From Prolixibacteraceae bacterium (GTDB taxonomy: Bacteria; Bacteroidota; Bacteroidia; Bacteroidales; Prolixibacteraceae), in NCBI GenBank assembly GCA_025355875.1, contig JANXYV010000159.1:1-56763 (forward strand): DNA of 56,763 bases. Reading direction: 5' to 3'. The notes beneath the pieces were generated by a model. It was not told the origin of the DNA. It made no database searches and was given only the letters and a program-made list of their open reading frames with translations. The translations under genes and the position numbers were made by a program. Below are positions 35,992 to 45,300 of the stretch, piece by piece (positions within the stretch are counted from its first letter, which is position 1; each line of letters opens with the position of its first letter).

Positions 35992-36032
35992 AAGCCTTCC
36001 CGGTTTTACCGGGAGAGGTTTATAGAGGGCTT
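35992..36032 (+). repeat. GC-rich palindromic repeat, copy 2 (intergenic)
   Basis: AAGCC (35992-35996) and GGCTT (36028-36032) form the outer stem, with TTCCCGGT/ACCGGGAG (35997-36004 / 36008-36015) as an inner hairpin. It has the same plan as the copy at 7041-7076 (outer AAGCC...GGCTT, a GAGGTTT spacer and an AG.GGG run). It lies between the permease and epimerase genes and may act as a weak terminator or mRNA stabiliser. Confidence 0.7.
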
Positions 36033-36046
36033 CTAATACTAAACCG

Positions 36047-37069
36047 ATGAAACGAAACGAATTGCTTAATCACATTGGAAATCAGGCTCAGCTTGGCGGA
36101 AGCCGGCATTATGTGCTTGCCGATGGCTGGAGCCGCAACCTTCGGGGAATTGATGTAAACTCAGGAAGTGGCCTGCAATATACCATTTTGCCCGATCGGG
36201 GAATGGATATTTCGCTGGCCAGTTACAAAGGAATAAATCTGGTTTACCTGACCTGCAGCGGCGAAACCCATCCGGCATTTTTTGAACCCGAAAATTTTGG
36301 ATGGCTCCGGACTTTTACTGCCGGATTACTCACTACCTGCGGTTTGACCTACCTGGGAGCGCCGGTTACTGATGGAAACGAGCAACTTGGACTTCACGGT
36401 AGATATTCGACCATTCCGGCCAAACAAGTGGCTGATTTATCCGGGTGGATTGGCGATGAATATCACATCAAAATCAGAGGAACAGTTGAAGAAGCATCGA
36501 TGTTTGGCCACAAATTGCGATTGGTGAGGCAGATCGAAACGATTCAGGGACAAAACAGTCTCCGGATTACCGATACGGTGACTAATTTCGGCTGTTCACC
36601 AAGTCCTTATACCATTCTATATCACATGAATCTTGGATATCCATTATTAAATGAAAATGCTGAATTGCTGATCGAACCCCTTCATTCCGATCCAAAAACG
36701 GATCATGCCAGATCAGGATTGGGCGAATTCCGGAAATTTTTACCCCCAACAGCTGGTTTTCAGGAACAAGTTTATACTCATACCATGCAGGCTGGCGCTG
36801 ATGGTGAAACTTCAGCAACCTTGCAGAACAAAAAACTTGGAATGGCTCTGACTATTAAATTCAATATTAAACAACTGCCGTATCTGGTGCAATGGAAAAT
36901 GATGGGCCAGTGCGAATATGTACTTGGACTTGAGCCAAGTAATGTGCCGCTGAAAAACCGGAAAGAATTGCGCGATGAAAATATACTGCCAGTTCTTAAT
37001 CCGGGTGAAACTGCAATCAATACCATCGAGGTGGTTTTAACCGATATACAAAAATGCTATGATTACTGA
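36047..37069 (+). CDS. DUF4432 aldose-epimerase-like protein
   Basis: A 340-residue cytoplasmic protein of the galactose-mutarotase fold: TILPDRGMDISLASYKGINLVYL (45-67), FFEPENFGWLRTFTAGLLTTCGLTYLG (79-106), ELGLHGRYSTIPA and YTILYHMNLGYPLLNENAELLIEP. This matches the DUF4432 family, seen beside sugar kinases and dehydrogenases in several pathways; the substrate is not known. The next gene starts 11 bases before its stop, showing translational coupling. Confidence 0.85.
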   Translation: MKRNELLNHIGNQAQLGGSRHYVLADGWSRNLRGIDVNSGSGLQYTILPDRGMDISLASYKGINLVYLTCSGETHPAFFEPENFGWLRTFTAGLLTTCGLTYLGAPVTDGNEQLGLHGRYSTIPAKQVADLSGWIGDEYHIKIRGTVEEASMFGHKLRLVRQIETIQGQNSLRITDTVTNFGCSPSPYTILYHMNLGYPLLNENAELLIEPLHSDPKTDHARSGLGEFRKFLPPTAGFQEQVYTHTMQAGADGETSATLQNKKLGMALTIKFNIKQLPYLVQWKMMGQCEYVLGLEPSNVPLKNRKELRDENILPVLNPGETAINTIEVVLTDIQKCYDY

Positions 37070-38261
37070 AAAGATTATTATCTCTGGAACTGGTTGTGCG
37101 CTTGCCGATTACCTGTATAATGACATATCGTTTGAAAGTCCTGAATTCAAAAAATACCTTTCAAAAAAAACCGGTGACGGCGGTTTAGGTGCGGGGAAAC
37201 TGGTTTTTACTGAAGAACTTGAGAAGTTTGCTGGCAAGTCCTATCAAAAAATCATCAGTGATATAATCGGAAACCGCGCTCCTGATGCATTTAATGTTGG
37301 GGGTCCATCGCTGGTTTCTTTGATCCACGCCTCACAAATGCTAGACCGTAATAGTTTCAATGTAAAGTTTTTTGGAATTTCGGGTACTGATGAAACTGCC
37401 GACCGGATTTTAGGGATACTCTGCCCAATGCCCCTAAATATCAGGAATTACTCCACTACAATTCATCGGGCAACGCCTTTCACTCATGTTTTCTCTGATC
37501 CAAATTTTGACAACGGCCAGGGAGAACGGACTTTTGTAAATAGCATCGGGGCTGCCTGGGAATATTTTCCACAGCAGTTGACACGTGAGTTTTATGATTC
37601 GCACATTGTTTGCTTTGGTGGCACTGCTTTGGTTCCGCAACTGCATGACAACCTGACCCAACTTTTGAAAAAAGCTAAAAAAAACAACTGTATCACGGTT
37701 GTGAATACTGTTTATGATTTCAGAAATGAGAAAAATAAGCCCGGAGAATCATGGCCACTGGTCGATCAGGAAGAAAATTATGATTTAATCGACGTTCTGA
37801 TTATGAGCGCAGAAGAGGCCAAGAAAATCAGCGGGAGGGAAACCATTCATGAGGCGGCCAGCTATTTTGTTTCGACCAAAGTTTCATCGTTTATCATTAC
37901 CAACGGTGCGAACGAATTGATAGGCTGGTCGCAGGGCAGATTATTCCAAAAGTCTGAACTCATAAGCTTGCCGGTTTCTCAAAAAGTGACTGAAGAACTG
38001 AAATCGGCTACTTCGCAAAAGGGAGATACCACCGGTTGTGGAGATAATTTAGTCGGTGGCATTATTTCCTCCATTGCCTGGCAACTTAAAGATCGGGAAA
38101 GAGGTGATTTTGATCTGATTGAAGCACTTTCCTGGGGTATTGCTTCAGGAGGTTTTTGTTGTTTTACCGTTGGCGGTACTTATATAGAACGTACAAACGG
38201 TGAAAAGAGAACTGCCGTGGAACAAATACAAAAAGAGTATATCAAACAGATCAATCCATGA
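37059..38261 (+). CDS. PfkB-family carbohydrate kinase
   Basis: A 400-residue cytoplasmic kinase. PfkB features: NVGGPSLVSLIHASQML (79-95) with the GG substrate loop, MSAEEAKKISGRETI for the family NxxE-like region, and the anion-hole/catalytic motif KGDTTGCGDNLVGG with Asp329 as the likely base. Compared with common PfkB sugar kinases (about 300-330 residues) it is long, with an N-terminal extension of ~75 residues. It overlaps the epimerase gene by 11 bases and the dehydrogenase gene by four, so the three are made together and likely act on consecutive intermediates. Confidence 0.85.
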   Translation: MITEKIIISGTGCALADYLYNDISFESPEFKKYLSKKTGDGGLGAGKLVFTEELEKFAGKSYQKIISDIIGNRAPDAFNVGGPSLVSLIHASQMLDRNSFNVKFFGISGTDETADRILGILCPMPLNIRNYSTTIHRATPFTHVFSDPNFDNGQGERTFVNSIGAAWEYFPQQLTREFYDSHIVCFGGTALVPQLHDNLTQLLKKAKKNNCITVVNTVYDFRNEKNKPGESWPLVDQEENYDLIDVLIMSAEEAKKISGRETIHEAASYFVSTKVSSFIITNGANELIGWSQGRLFQKSELISLPVSQKVTEELKSATSQKGDTTGCGDNLVGGIISSIAWQLKDRERGDFDLIEALSWGIASGGFCCFTVGGTYIERTNGEKRTAVEQIQKEYIKQINP

Positions 38262-39463
38262 CCGAAAAAATCAGGCAGGATAAAATAGTCATTTTTGGCG
38301 CTGGAAAAATAGGAAGGTCGTTCATTGGCCAGCTTTTTAGCAGAGGTGGCTACGAGATTGTTTTTGTCGATGTTTTTAAGTCGCTTATTGATGAACTGAA
38401 TATTCGGGGAAATTACAAGGTGATCATCAAATCAGAACAGGAAGAAATACTTGTGATTACCAATGTAAGAGGGGTGCATGTTGACGATTCGGAAAACGTT
38501 GCTTTCGAGGTTGCCACTGCTGATATAGTAGCAGTTTCAGTCGGATTGCATGGATTGAAAGACATTATGCCATTGCTGGCAAAGGGTTTGCAACAAAGAT
38601 TCGCAATCGACAAACATTCAGCCTTAGATATTATTATTGCCGAAAACATGCGCAATGCCGACACCTTTTTTCGCGAAGAACTCGGAAAGGTTTTGCCTGA
38701 AGATTATCCTCTGGAAACGTTGGTTGGACTGGTTGAAACAAGTATAGGAAAAATGGTTCCAATCATGTTGAAAAAGGACATGGAGGAAGATATTTTGCAG
38801 GTGTTTGCCGAACCCTATAACACGCTGATCCTTGACAAGAAAGCGTTTAAAAATACGATTCCGCAAATTGATGGTTTATCGCCTAAAGTGAATATGAAAG
38901 CCTGGGTCGACCGTAAATTATTCATTCACAATTTAGGCCATGCAGCCACTGCCTACATAGGTTATTTGTATAATCCCGGATTTATTTATTTGTACGAAGC
39001 GCTTGCAGTGCAAGATGTACATGATCTGGTGCGGGAAACGATGGAGCAATCTGCTGATATTTTGATGCAAAAATATCCCGAAGAATTCTCAAAAGAAGAT
39101 TTAACTAATCACATCACCGATTTACTTGAACGTTTTCAGAATAAAGCGCTTGGAGATACTATTTATCGGGTAGGTTGCGATTTAATCCGGAAACTTGGTC
39201 CTGAAGACCGATTGTCGGGTGCGATCAGAGCAGCTATTCTGTATGACCTTCCCTATTCAAAGATACTTTATTCATTACTTTGCGGTTTTCATTTCAGAGC
39301 ATTTGATGAGAATAGCAAGATGTTGCCTCAGGATCTTGAATTCGTTCAGTTTTATAAAAAAGGAATTGAGTATGTTTTGACTTCAATTTGTGGTTTTGAC
39401 CCAGTTCAGGATAGTCACTTATATGAAAATGCAAGGGCAATTGACGAAGAATTATCGATTTAG
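38258..39463 (+). CDS. Mannitol-1-phosphate-5-dehydrogenase-like polyol-phosphate dehydrogenase
   Basis: A 401-residue NAD-dependent enzyme of the polyol-specific long-chain dehydrogenase family. The Rossmann motif VIFGAGKIGRSFIGQ is at 11-25. The catalytic set Lys220-x4-Asn225-x2-His228 (in DRKLFIHNLGHAATAYIGY) matches the Lys-Asn-His of mannitol dehydrogenases. AENMRNADTFF (128-138) is another conserved segment. MtlD-type enzymes interconvert mannitol-1-phosphate and fructose-6-phosphate, which would give the cluster an entry to glycolysis. The start overlaps the kinase stop in ATGA. Substrate inferred. Confidence 0.88.
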   Translation: MTEKIRQDKIVIFGAGKIGRSFIGQLFSRGGYEIVFVDVFKSLIDELNIRGNYKVIIKSEQEEILVITNVRGVHVDDSENVAFEVATADIVAVSVGLHGLKDIMPLLAKGLQQRFAIDKHSALDIIIAENMRNADTFFREELGKVLPEDYPLETLVGLVETSIGKMVPIMLKKDMEEDILQVFAEPYNTLILDKKAFKNTIPQIDGLSPKVNMKAWVDRKLFIHNLGHAATAYIGYLYNPGFIYLYEALAVQDVHDLVRETMEQSADILMQKYPEEFSKEDLTNHITDLLERFQNKALGDTIYRVGCDLIRKLGPEDRLSGAIRAAILYDLPYSKILYSLLCGFHFRAFDENSKMLPQDLEFVQFYKKGIEYVLTSICGFDPVQDSHLYENARAIDEELSI

Positions 39464-39560
39464 ACAAATATTTTTTTTTAGAAAATAATTTCAGGAATTT
39501 TATATTTCCGTTTGTTAGTTAAAATGATTCTGGATCATTCTATTTTAAAGGTTGACTATT

Positions 39561-40439
39561 ATGAAACTTGAGAATATCAGATTAATACAAGAGCCTGGAA
39601 AATCATTCATAGTTTATCACGAAACGCATCCTTTTTCCAGGTATCATAACCATCCCGAAATTGAACTTGTCTTGATACTGAAAGGAAAAGGAAAACGGAT
39701 TGTTGGCGATCACATCGACCGGTTTAAAAAGAATGACCTGGTATTGGTTGGTCAATATCTGCCTCATGAATGGTATTGTGACCGTGAATACTATGAGCAT
39801 CCTGATGGTTTTCAGGGAGAAGGTATTGTTTATCAGTTTGTTAGTGATTTTTTGGGCTCAAAATTTTTCGAAATTCCTGAAAACACAAGTTTAAAGCGAC
39901 TGTTGGACGAATCAAACCGGGGATTAAAATTTCATGGGAAAACAAAAGAGAAAATCATTGAGTTGATGGTTCAAAACTATGAACACGATGGCATTGACCG
40001 CTTGTATTCACTTTTCTCCATCTTCAGGATTCTTTCCAAAACTAAAGAATATACCTGTCTTTCCAGTAATGGATTTATGGAGCCATTTCATATCGAAGGG
40101 AATCAACCCATGCAAAAAGCGCTTGAATATATCCATCAAAATTTTCACCGGGAAGTTTCAATGAAGGAATTGCTAAGTGTTACGAGTATGTCGAATACTG
40201 CCTTTTGTATGGCATTTAAAAAAATGTACCGAATGACTTTTAAGGAATATTTACTGAATACCAGAATTGGCTATGCTTGTAAATTGTTATCGGATGACAC
40301 ATTAAATATCTCCCAAATAGCCTACAACTCGGGTTTTGAAAACATATCCAATTTCAACCGGCAATTTAAAAAACTGAAGGGTATAACTCCTTCTCAATTT
40401 CAGAATAAGCTGGAGTCTGACAAGAAGGCTTCAGCGTAA
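39561..40439 (+). CDS. AraC-family transcriptional regulator with cupin-type sensor domain
   Basis: A 292-residue cytoplasmic regulator; the ATG at 39561 is chosen over a TTG three codons earlier. The N-terminal half (about 15-80) is an AraC-binding cupin: HPFSRYHNHPEIELVLILKGKG and DLVLVGQYLPHEW. The C-terminal ~100 residues form the double HTH: ALEYIHQNFHREVSMKELLSVTSMSNTAFCMAFKKMYRMTFKEYL and ISQIAYNSGFENISNFNRQFKKLKGITPSQF. It lies 97 bases after the catabolic cluster and is a natural candidate to control it; direct repeats 21 bp apart before 28151 could be its site. Confidence 0.9.
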   Translation: MKLENIRLIQEPGKSFIVYHETHPFSRYHNHPEIELVLILKGKGKRIVGDHIDRFKKNDLVLVGQYLPHEWYCDREYYEHPDGFQGEGIVYQFVSDFLGSKFFEIPENTSLKRLLDESNRGLKFHGKTKEKIIELMVQNYEHDGIDRLYSLFSIFRILSKTKEYTCLSSNGFMEPFHIEGNQPMQKALEYIHQNFHREVSMKELLSVTSMSNTAFCMAFKKMYRMTFKEYLLNTRIGYACKLLSDDTLNISQIAYNSGFENISNFNRQFKKLKGITPSQFQNKLESDKKASA

Positions 40440-40485
40440 AGTTTATAAATCAACTTTGATTCTCCAATTCTAACATCATCATAAA

Positions 40486-41121
40486 TTGAAAGAGGGTAAT
40501 GAGCATTTGTTAGCATTGAAATCAGGAAGCGAAAAGGCTTTCCGAACGATTATGGACCACTGGTATTCACGCCTCTTTAATTTTGCAAATGGGTACCTGA
40601 AAAATGTGGAAGACTCAAAAGAAGTTCTTCAGGATGTTTTTCTTAGTTTATGGGATCACCGAGCCAATCTTGCGCACAATACCAATCTTAATGCCTACTT
40701 ATACACACTAACCAGGAACCGTTGCATTGACCTGATCAGAAAGGAAAGGCTTATCCTTCAATTCCGCACCGATAAACAGGAGGAATATAGCCGCCTAACC
40801 AAAAATTTCGAAGCATTATCAGATCCCATTCTGGATGAGATTTTCGCCAGGGAAATTGAGGTTGAGATATACCGCGCTGTTAATAAATTACCAGAACAAT
40901 GTCGGAAGGTTTTTACTTTGAGCCGCCGAAATGGATTAAAAAACAGGGAAATAAGTGCAACTCTTGAGCTTTCTGAAAAAACTATCGAGAGCCATCTATC
41001 AAAAGCCCTTAAAACGATCAGGAAGGCACTCGAACGAAAGTTTCCTGAAACTCTCCTATTGATAACCATTATTAGCCGGCGAATTGGTTTAATTTCAGGC
41101 ATTAATGACTTTAAAGATTGA
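40486..41121 (+). CDS. ECF-type RNA polymerase sigma factor
   Basis: A 211-residue sigma-70-family factor of the type that pairs with FecR-like anti-sigma factors in Bacteroidota. Region 2 is seen in FNFANGYLKNVEDSKEVLQDVFLSLWDH and NLNAYLYTLTRNRCID; region 4 in LPEQCRKVFTLSRRNGLKNREISATLELSEKTIESHLSKALKTIRKAL. The start is taken as TTG at 40486, since the first in-frame ATG is ~23 residues inside region 2. It starts 46 bases after the AraC gene and is followed by the anti-sigma factor, so signals sensed by the SusC of this locus likely reach it. Confidence 0.88.
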   Translation: MKEGNEHLLALKSGSEKAFRTIMDHWYSRLFNFANGYLKNVEDSKEVLQDVFLSLWDHRANLAHNTNLNAYLYTLTRNRCIDLIRKERLILQFRTDKQEEYSRLTKNFEALSDPILDEIFAREIEVEIYRAVNKLPEQCRKVFTLSRRNGLKNREISATLELSEKTIESHLSKALKTIRKALERKFPETLLLITIISRRIGLISGINDFKD

Positions 41122-41258
41122 ACTTGACTGATCTCTGTTGCCTCGTAAAATCTCAGTTCAGTATTAAAATTCACTTTTTTTCTAAAATATTAGAAAAATA
41201 TTAAATCTGGCTAAGGGTATTTTCGAGTCGGTTCGTTTATCTTTATATACACAAGAAA
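41122..41258. other. Short sigma/anti-sigma intergenic spacer
   Basis: AT-rich spacer of 137 bp. It holds an inverted repeat TTCTAA (41180-41185) / TTAGAA (41190-41195) and, just before the anti-sigma gene, TATCTTTA at 41238-41245, which is close to the TAnnTTTG -7 box. No gene seen. Confidence 0.35.
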
Positions 41259-42245
41259 ATGACTGATGAAATTTTATTCAAATTCATTTCTGGACAGGCT
41301 TCTCCTTCAGAAATAGAACAGGTATATGAATGGGCTCATGCTTCTGAAGAACGTAATCAGGAACTGATCCGTTTGAAGAATATCTGGATTATTTCCGGAA
41401 TTGAAAATGAGATGGACAGCGATTTTAAAAATCAGGAGATCGACCGGATATTGAATATGGTTCGGGGATTAATCATTAAAGACCAGAAAAAAATAATCCG
41501 TATCCGTTGGATGAAATATGCGGCTACAGTCCTTCTCATCATTGGCTTGTCAGGAACAGCAGGTTATTTCATTTCCAGATCAAACTATCAATCAACCAAA
41601 CTTTTTACAGAGATAATAGTTAAGAAAGGCGAGCGCTCAACCGTTGTGCTTCCCGATGGTTCAACGGTTCAGTTGAACAGCGATTCGCGCCTGAAGTTTC
41701 TTTCATCGTTTAACTCCGGAAATCGGCGGGTTACTCTTGAAGGTGAAGGGCTTTTTGAGGTTAAGCACGATGAAGCACTCCCGTTTATTGTTGAAACACC
41801 CAGTTTTAGTATTGAAGATTTGGGTACAGTCTTTAATGTGAGTTGTTATCCGAACGACCAGATCGAGACCGCTTTTTTAGAAATTGGAAAGGTGAAGATT
41901 AGTCACGCAAAAAATGAAGATATATTTCTGAATCCCAATGAAGCATTCTCCTACAATAAAATCACGCACGAATCGGTAAAAACAACAATACAAACCAAAC
42001 GCCTAACCGACTGGGCAAAAGGCTTTTTGACCATTGAAGGTGAAACCATCGGTGAGCTGGCAAAGAAACTTGAACGGAAATACAATATCCATATCGTTTT
42101 TAAAGACGAGGAAGTGAAGCAACACATCTATTCGGGTACAATTAAAGATGAAGATGTAAATACAGTACTCGAAGCATTGATTTTTGCTTCTTCCATAAGA
42201 TATGTACGTGACAAGGACACCATCATTTTGTCTTCGAAGCGTTAA
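41259..42245 (+). CDS. FecR-family anti-sigma factor (inner-membrane)
   Basis: A 328-residue inner-membrane protein. The first ~85 residues are the cytoplasmic sigma-binding part; a transmembrane helix follows at about 87-105; the periplasmic FecR domain has TEIIVKKGERSTVVLPDGSTVQLNSDSRL (about 117-146) and GEGLFEVKHDEALPFIVETPSF; the C-terminal DUF4974 domain is at ~250-318 (LAKKLERKYNIHIVFKDEEV). It is expected to hold the ECF sigma factor until the STN domain of the neighbouring SusC signals that ligand is bound. Confidence 0.92.
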   Translation: MTDEILFKFISGQASPSEIEQVYEWAHASEERNQELIRLKNIWIISGIENEMDSDFKNQEIDRILNMVRGLIIKDQKKIIRIRWMKYAATVLLIIGLSGTAGYFISRSNYQSTKLFTEIIVKKGERSTVVLPDGSTVQLNSDSRLKFLSSFNSGNRRVTLEGEGLFEVKHDEALPFIVETPSFSIEDLGTVFNVSCYPNDQIETAFLEIGKVKISHAKNEDIFLNPNEAFSYNKITHESVKTTIQTKRLTDWAKGFLTIEGETIGELAKKLERKYNIHIVFKDEEVKQHIYSGTIKDEDVNTVLEALIFASSIRYVRDKDTIILSSKR

Positions 42246-42251
42246 AAAAAT

Positions 42252-42285
42252 AACCGGAAAATGTTTGCAGCATTTCCCGGTTTTA
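42252..42285 (+). terminator. Terminator-like hairpin between anti-sigma and SusC genes
   Basis: AACCGGAAAATG (42252-42263) pairs with CATTTCCCGGTT (42271-42282), one mismatch, followed by a few T. It splits the regulatory pair from the SusC gene, which then needs its own promoter. A further short stem, GTGCCC (42304-42309) / GGGCAC (42327-42332), lies in the SusC leader. Confidence 0.55.
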
Positions 42286-42363
42286 ATGCAATAATTAATT
42301 ATCGTGCCCATTGATTAGCCGTCGGAGGGCACAAAGTTTAACTACCAAAAACTTTTCAAATTT

Positions 42364-45300
42364 ATGAAAAAAAAACGAACAAAGGATCAGCCTGGTATAA
42401 CTTCCAGATTGATTAGAAAGGGATTATTAATTATGAAATTATCTCTGTTATTAATGGTTCTCGGAGTGCTGCAAAGTGCCGCTTCGGTCTATTCGCAAAC
42501 CTGGCGATATAGTATGAACAAGAAAGAAATCACGATCAAAGAGGCCATCAGGGAGATCGAGAGCAACAGTGAGTTCAGGTTTTTCTACGAAGAAAAAAAA
42601 CTGGATGCCAGTAAAAAGGTTGATGTGGATATCAACAATGGTACAATTGACGAGGTATTAACTGAGTTGTTTGCAGCACAGAATATCGAATATAAAGTGC
42701 TGGATAATAACTTCATCGTGCTAAAATCAAATGGTGATGTATCCAAGTCGGCTATCGATTTATTTCTGGAACAACAAAAAACGGTCTCGGGAAAAGTAAC
42801 CGATTCATCGGGGGCATCACTTCCGGGAGTTTCAGTTGTTGTTTCTGGAACAACCAATGGGGTAATAACCAATGCGGACGGAAAGTTTTCTATTGCAAAT
42901 GTTGCTGACGACGCAACTTTGAAATTTGCATTGATTGGAATGAAAACCCAGGAAGTTCAGGTTGGAACTCAAACCAGCCTAAATATCGTTTTGGAGGAAG
43001 AAACAATAAATTTGAACGAGGTAATTGCCACTGGCTATGGAGTTCAAAAGAAAAGTGATGTGACCGGATCGGTTGTATCCCTTAAAGCTGAGGACCTGAG
43101 GACATTGCCTGCCCAGCGTGCCGACCAGGCAATTCAGGGCCGTGCAGCCGGAGTTATGGTAATGAATACCGATGGCGCTCCGGGAGGAAACACGACGATC
43201 CGTATCCGGGGGATGAATTCAATTATTGGAGGGAACGACGCGCTTATTGTAATCGATGGTCTTCAGGGCGGCAATATCAACACCCTTGATCCCAACGATA
43301 TAGAAACAATGGAAGTGTTAAAGGATGCATCAGCAACAGCGCTTTATGGATCAAGGGGAGCGAACGGAGTTATCCTGATTACCACCAAAGGCCGGCAGAA
43401 AGGAAAACCTTCGGTAAGTTATAATTTCAGCTATGGATCTCAGAGCCTGGTGAAAAAACTTGATCTGATGAATGCCTATGATTATGCAAGCATGGTCAAT
43501 GCAAACAAGATGACACAAGATGTTGGAAATGTACCCGTTCCAATATTCAGTGATTCTGAACTTGCCGGATTTAAGAAAAATCCGGGAACCGACTGGCAGA
43601 ATGAGATTTACCAGAATGCGCCAATCATGACCAATCAGATTTCGCTGACTGGTGGGAATGACAATACCACATATTATTTTTCAGCCGGACACCTGAAACA
43701 AGACGGTATCTTGTTAAATTCAGGATACAAGCGTCTGAATCTCCGTGGAAACCTGAATTCGCAGATCAATAAATGGTTAAAAGCAGGAATCAATATTGCA
43801 GTTATTAATTCAGAAGGTGCTGTTAACCCATTTGGTGGACAGGATAATTCAACGCTGCTTTCTGCTGTGCCTCTATTAACTCCGCTTTGGCCGGCTACTG
43901 TTCCGGTTCGTGATGCCAATGGCAAATATTCCTTAGCGCCAAATAACAATGGCCCAACAGGCACCTGGAACCCTGTAGCAAGTGCTTTAGGTACTCATAC
44001 CAATAATTACATCATGGACAATAATTTTAATGCCTATCTGGAAATGACAATTCTAAAGGGCTTAACTTTAAAAGTTACAGGTTCAGGAAATATAATTAAC
44101 CGCGATGTAAGAACATTCTGGGATGCAACAACTCTGGAGGGCATACCGAACAATGGTTTAGCCGGTAAAGGATTTATCAACCAGTCAACCAGTAAATATT
44201 TTCTGAATTCCAATATATTAACATACGACAAACAAGTTGAAAAGCACCATTTTACATTCACAGGTGTGGTAGAGGAACAGAAACAGACTAATAATACGAA
44301 TAATACAAATGCTTCGCAATTTGCTTTTCCTGACAATGGGCTGAACGATTTGGCCGGAGCAAAGCAAAAGACAATATCCTCGTTTGCCGATGAAAGGTCA
44401 ATGCTTTCATTCTTAGGCAGAATTGGTTATACTTTTGCCGATAAGTACTTGCTTACCGCCAGTTTACGCCGTGATGGTTCTTCGGTTTTCGGAGCCAATA
44501 ACAAATGGGGAAATTTCCCATCAATGGCTGCAGGATGGAGGATCTCGCAGGAATCTTTTATGGAAAACATGAAATCTATCAGTAATCTGAAATTGCGTTT
44601 TAGCTGGGGGATAACGGGTAATCAAGGGATCTCGCCTTATGGTTCACTGGCATCCATCAATTCAAACCCAGGGAATTTAAATTATCCTTATGATGGAACC
44701 GATAATACCACCACTACCGGGTATGCACTTTCAAGCCCTGCCAATCCAAATTTGAAGTGGGAAAGCACCACACAAACCAACATTGGATTAGATTTCGGAT
44801 TCTTCAACAATCGTCTGACAGGTACTATTGATATGTATAAAAAACTGACCGACAACCTTCTTATTTACCGTCAATTGCCTCCTATTACCGGATTCTATGG
44901 AATCACCGATAATATTGGATCGGTTCAGAATAAGGGTTTAGAATTAAGTATTGGCGGTGATCCTACGGTTGGCGTAGTAAAATGGCATACAAACGTTACC
45001 ATGACCTGGATGAAAAATGAAATTTTGGATATTGGTGACGCAACTGAAATTCCATTCCAAAGCAGCGGTGGAGGTTATGGCACCAACAATATGTCCTATT
45101 TGAGAAAAGGCGGCTCATTTGGAGACTGGTATGGTTTAAAGTACCTTGGAACCTGGAAAGAAAGCGAACGTAATGAAGCAAAATTATTTGGGCAACTTCC
45201 GGGCGATTCACATTTTCAGGATGTAAATAATGATCATAAAATTGACATTAATGACCGGGTTAAAATCGGAAATGCGTTGCCAAAAATGATTTACGGATGG

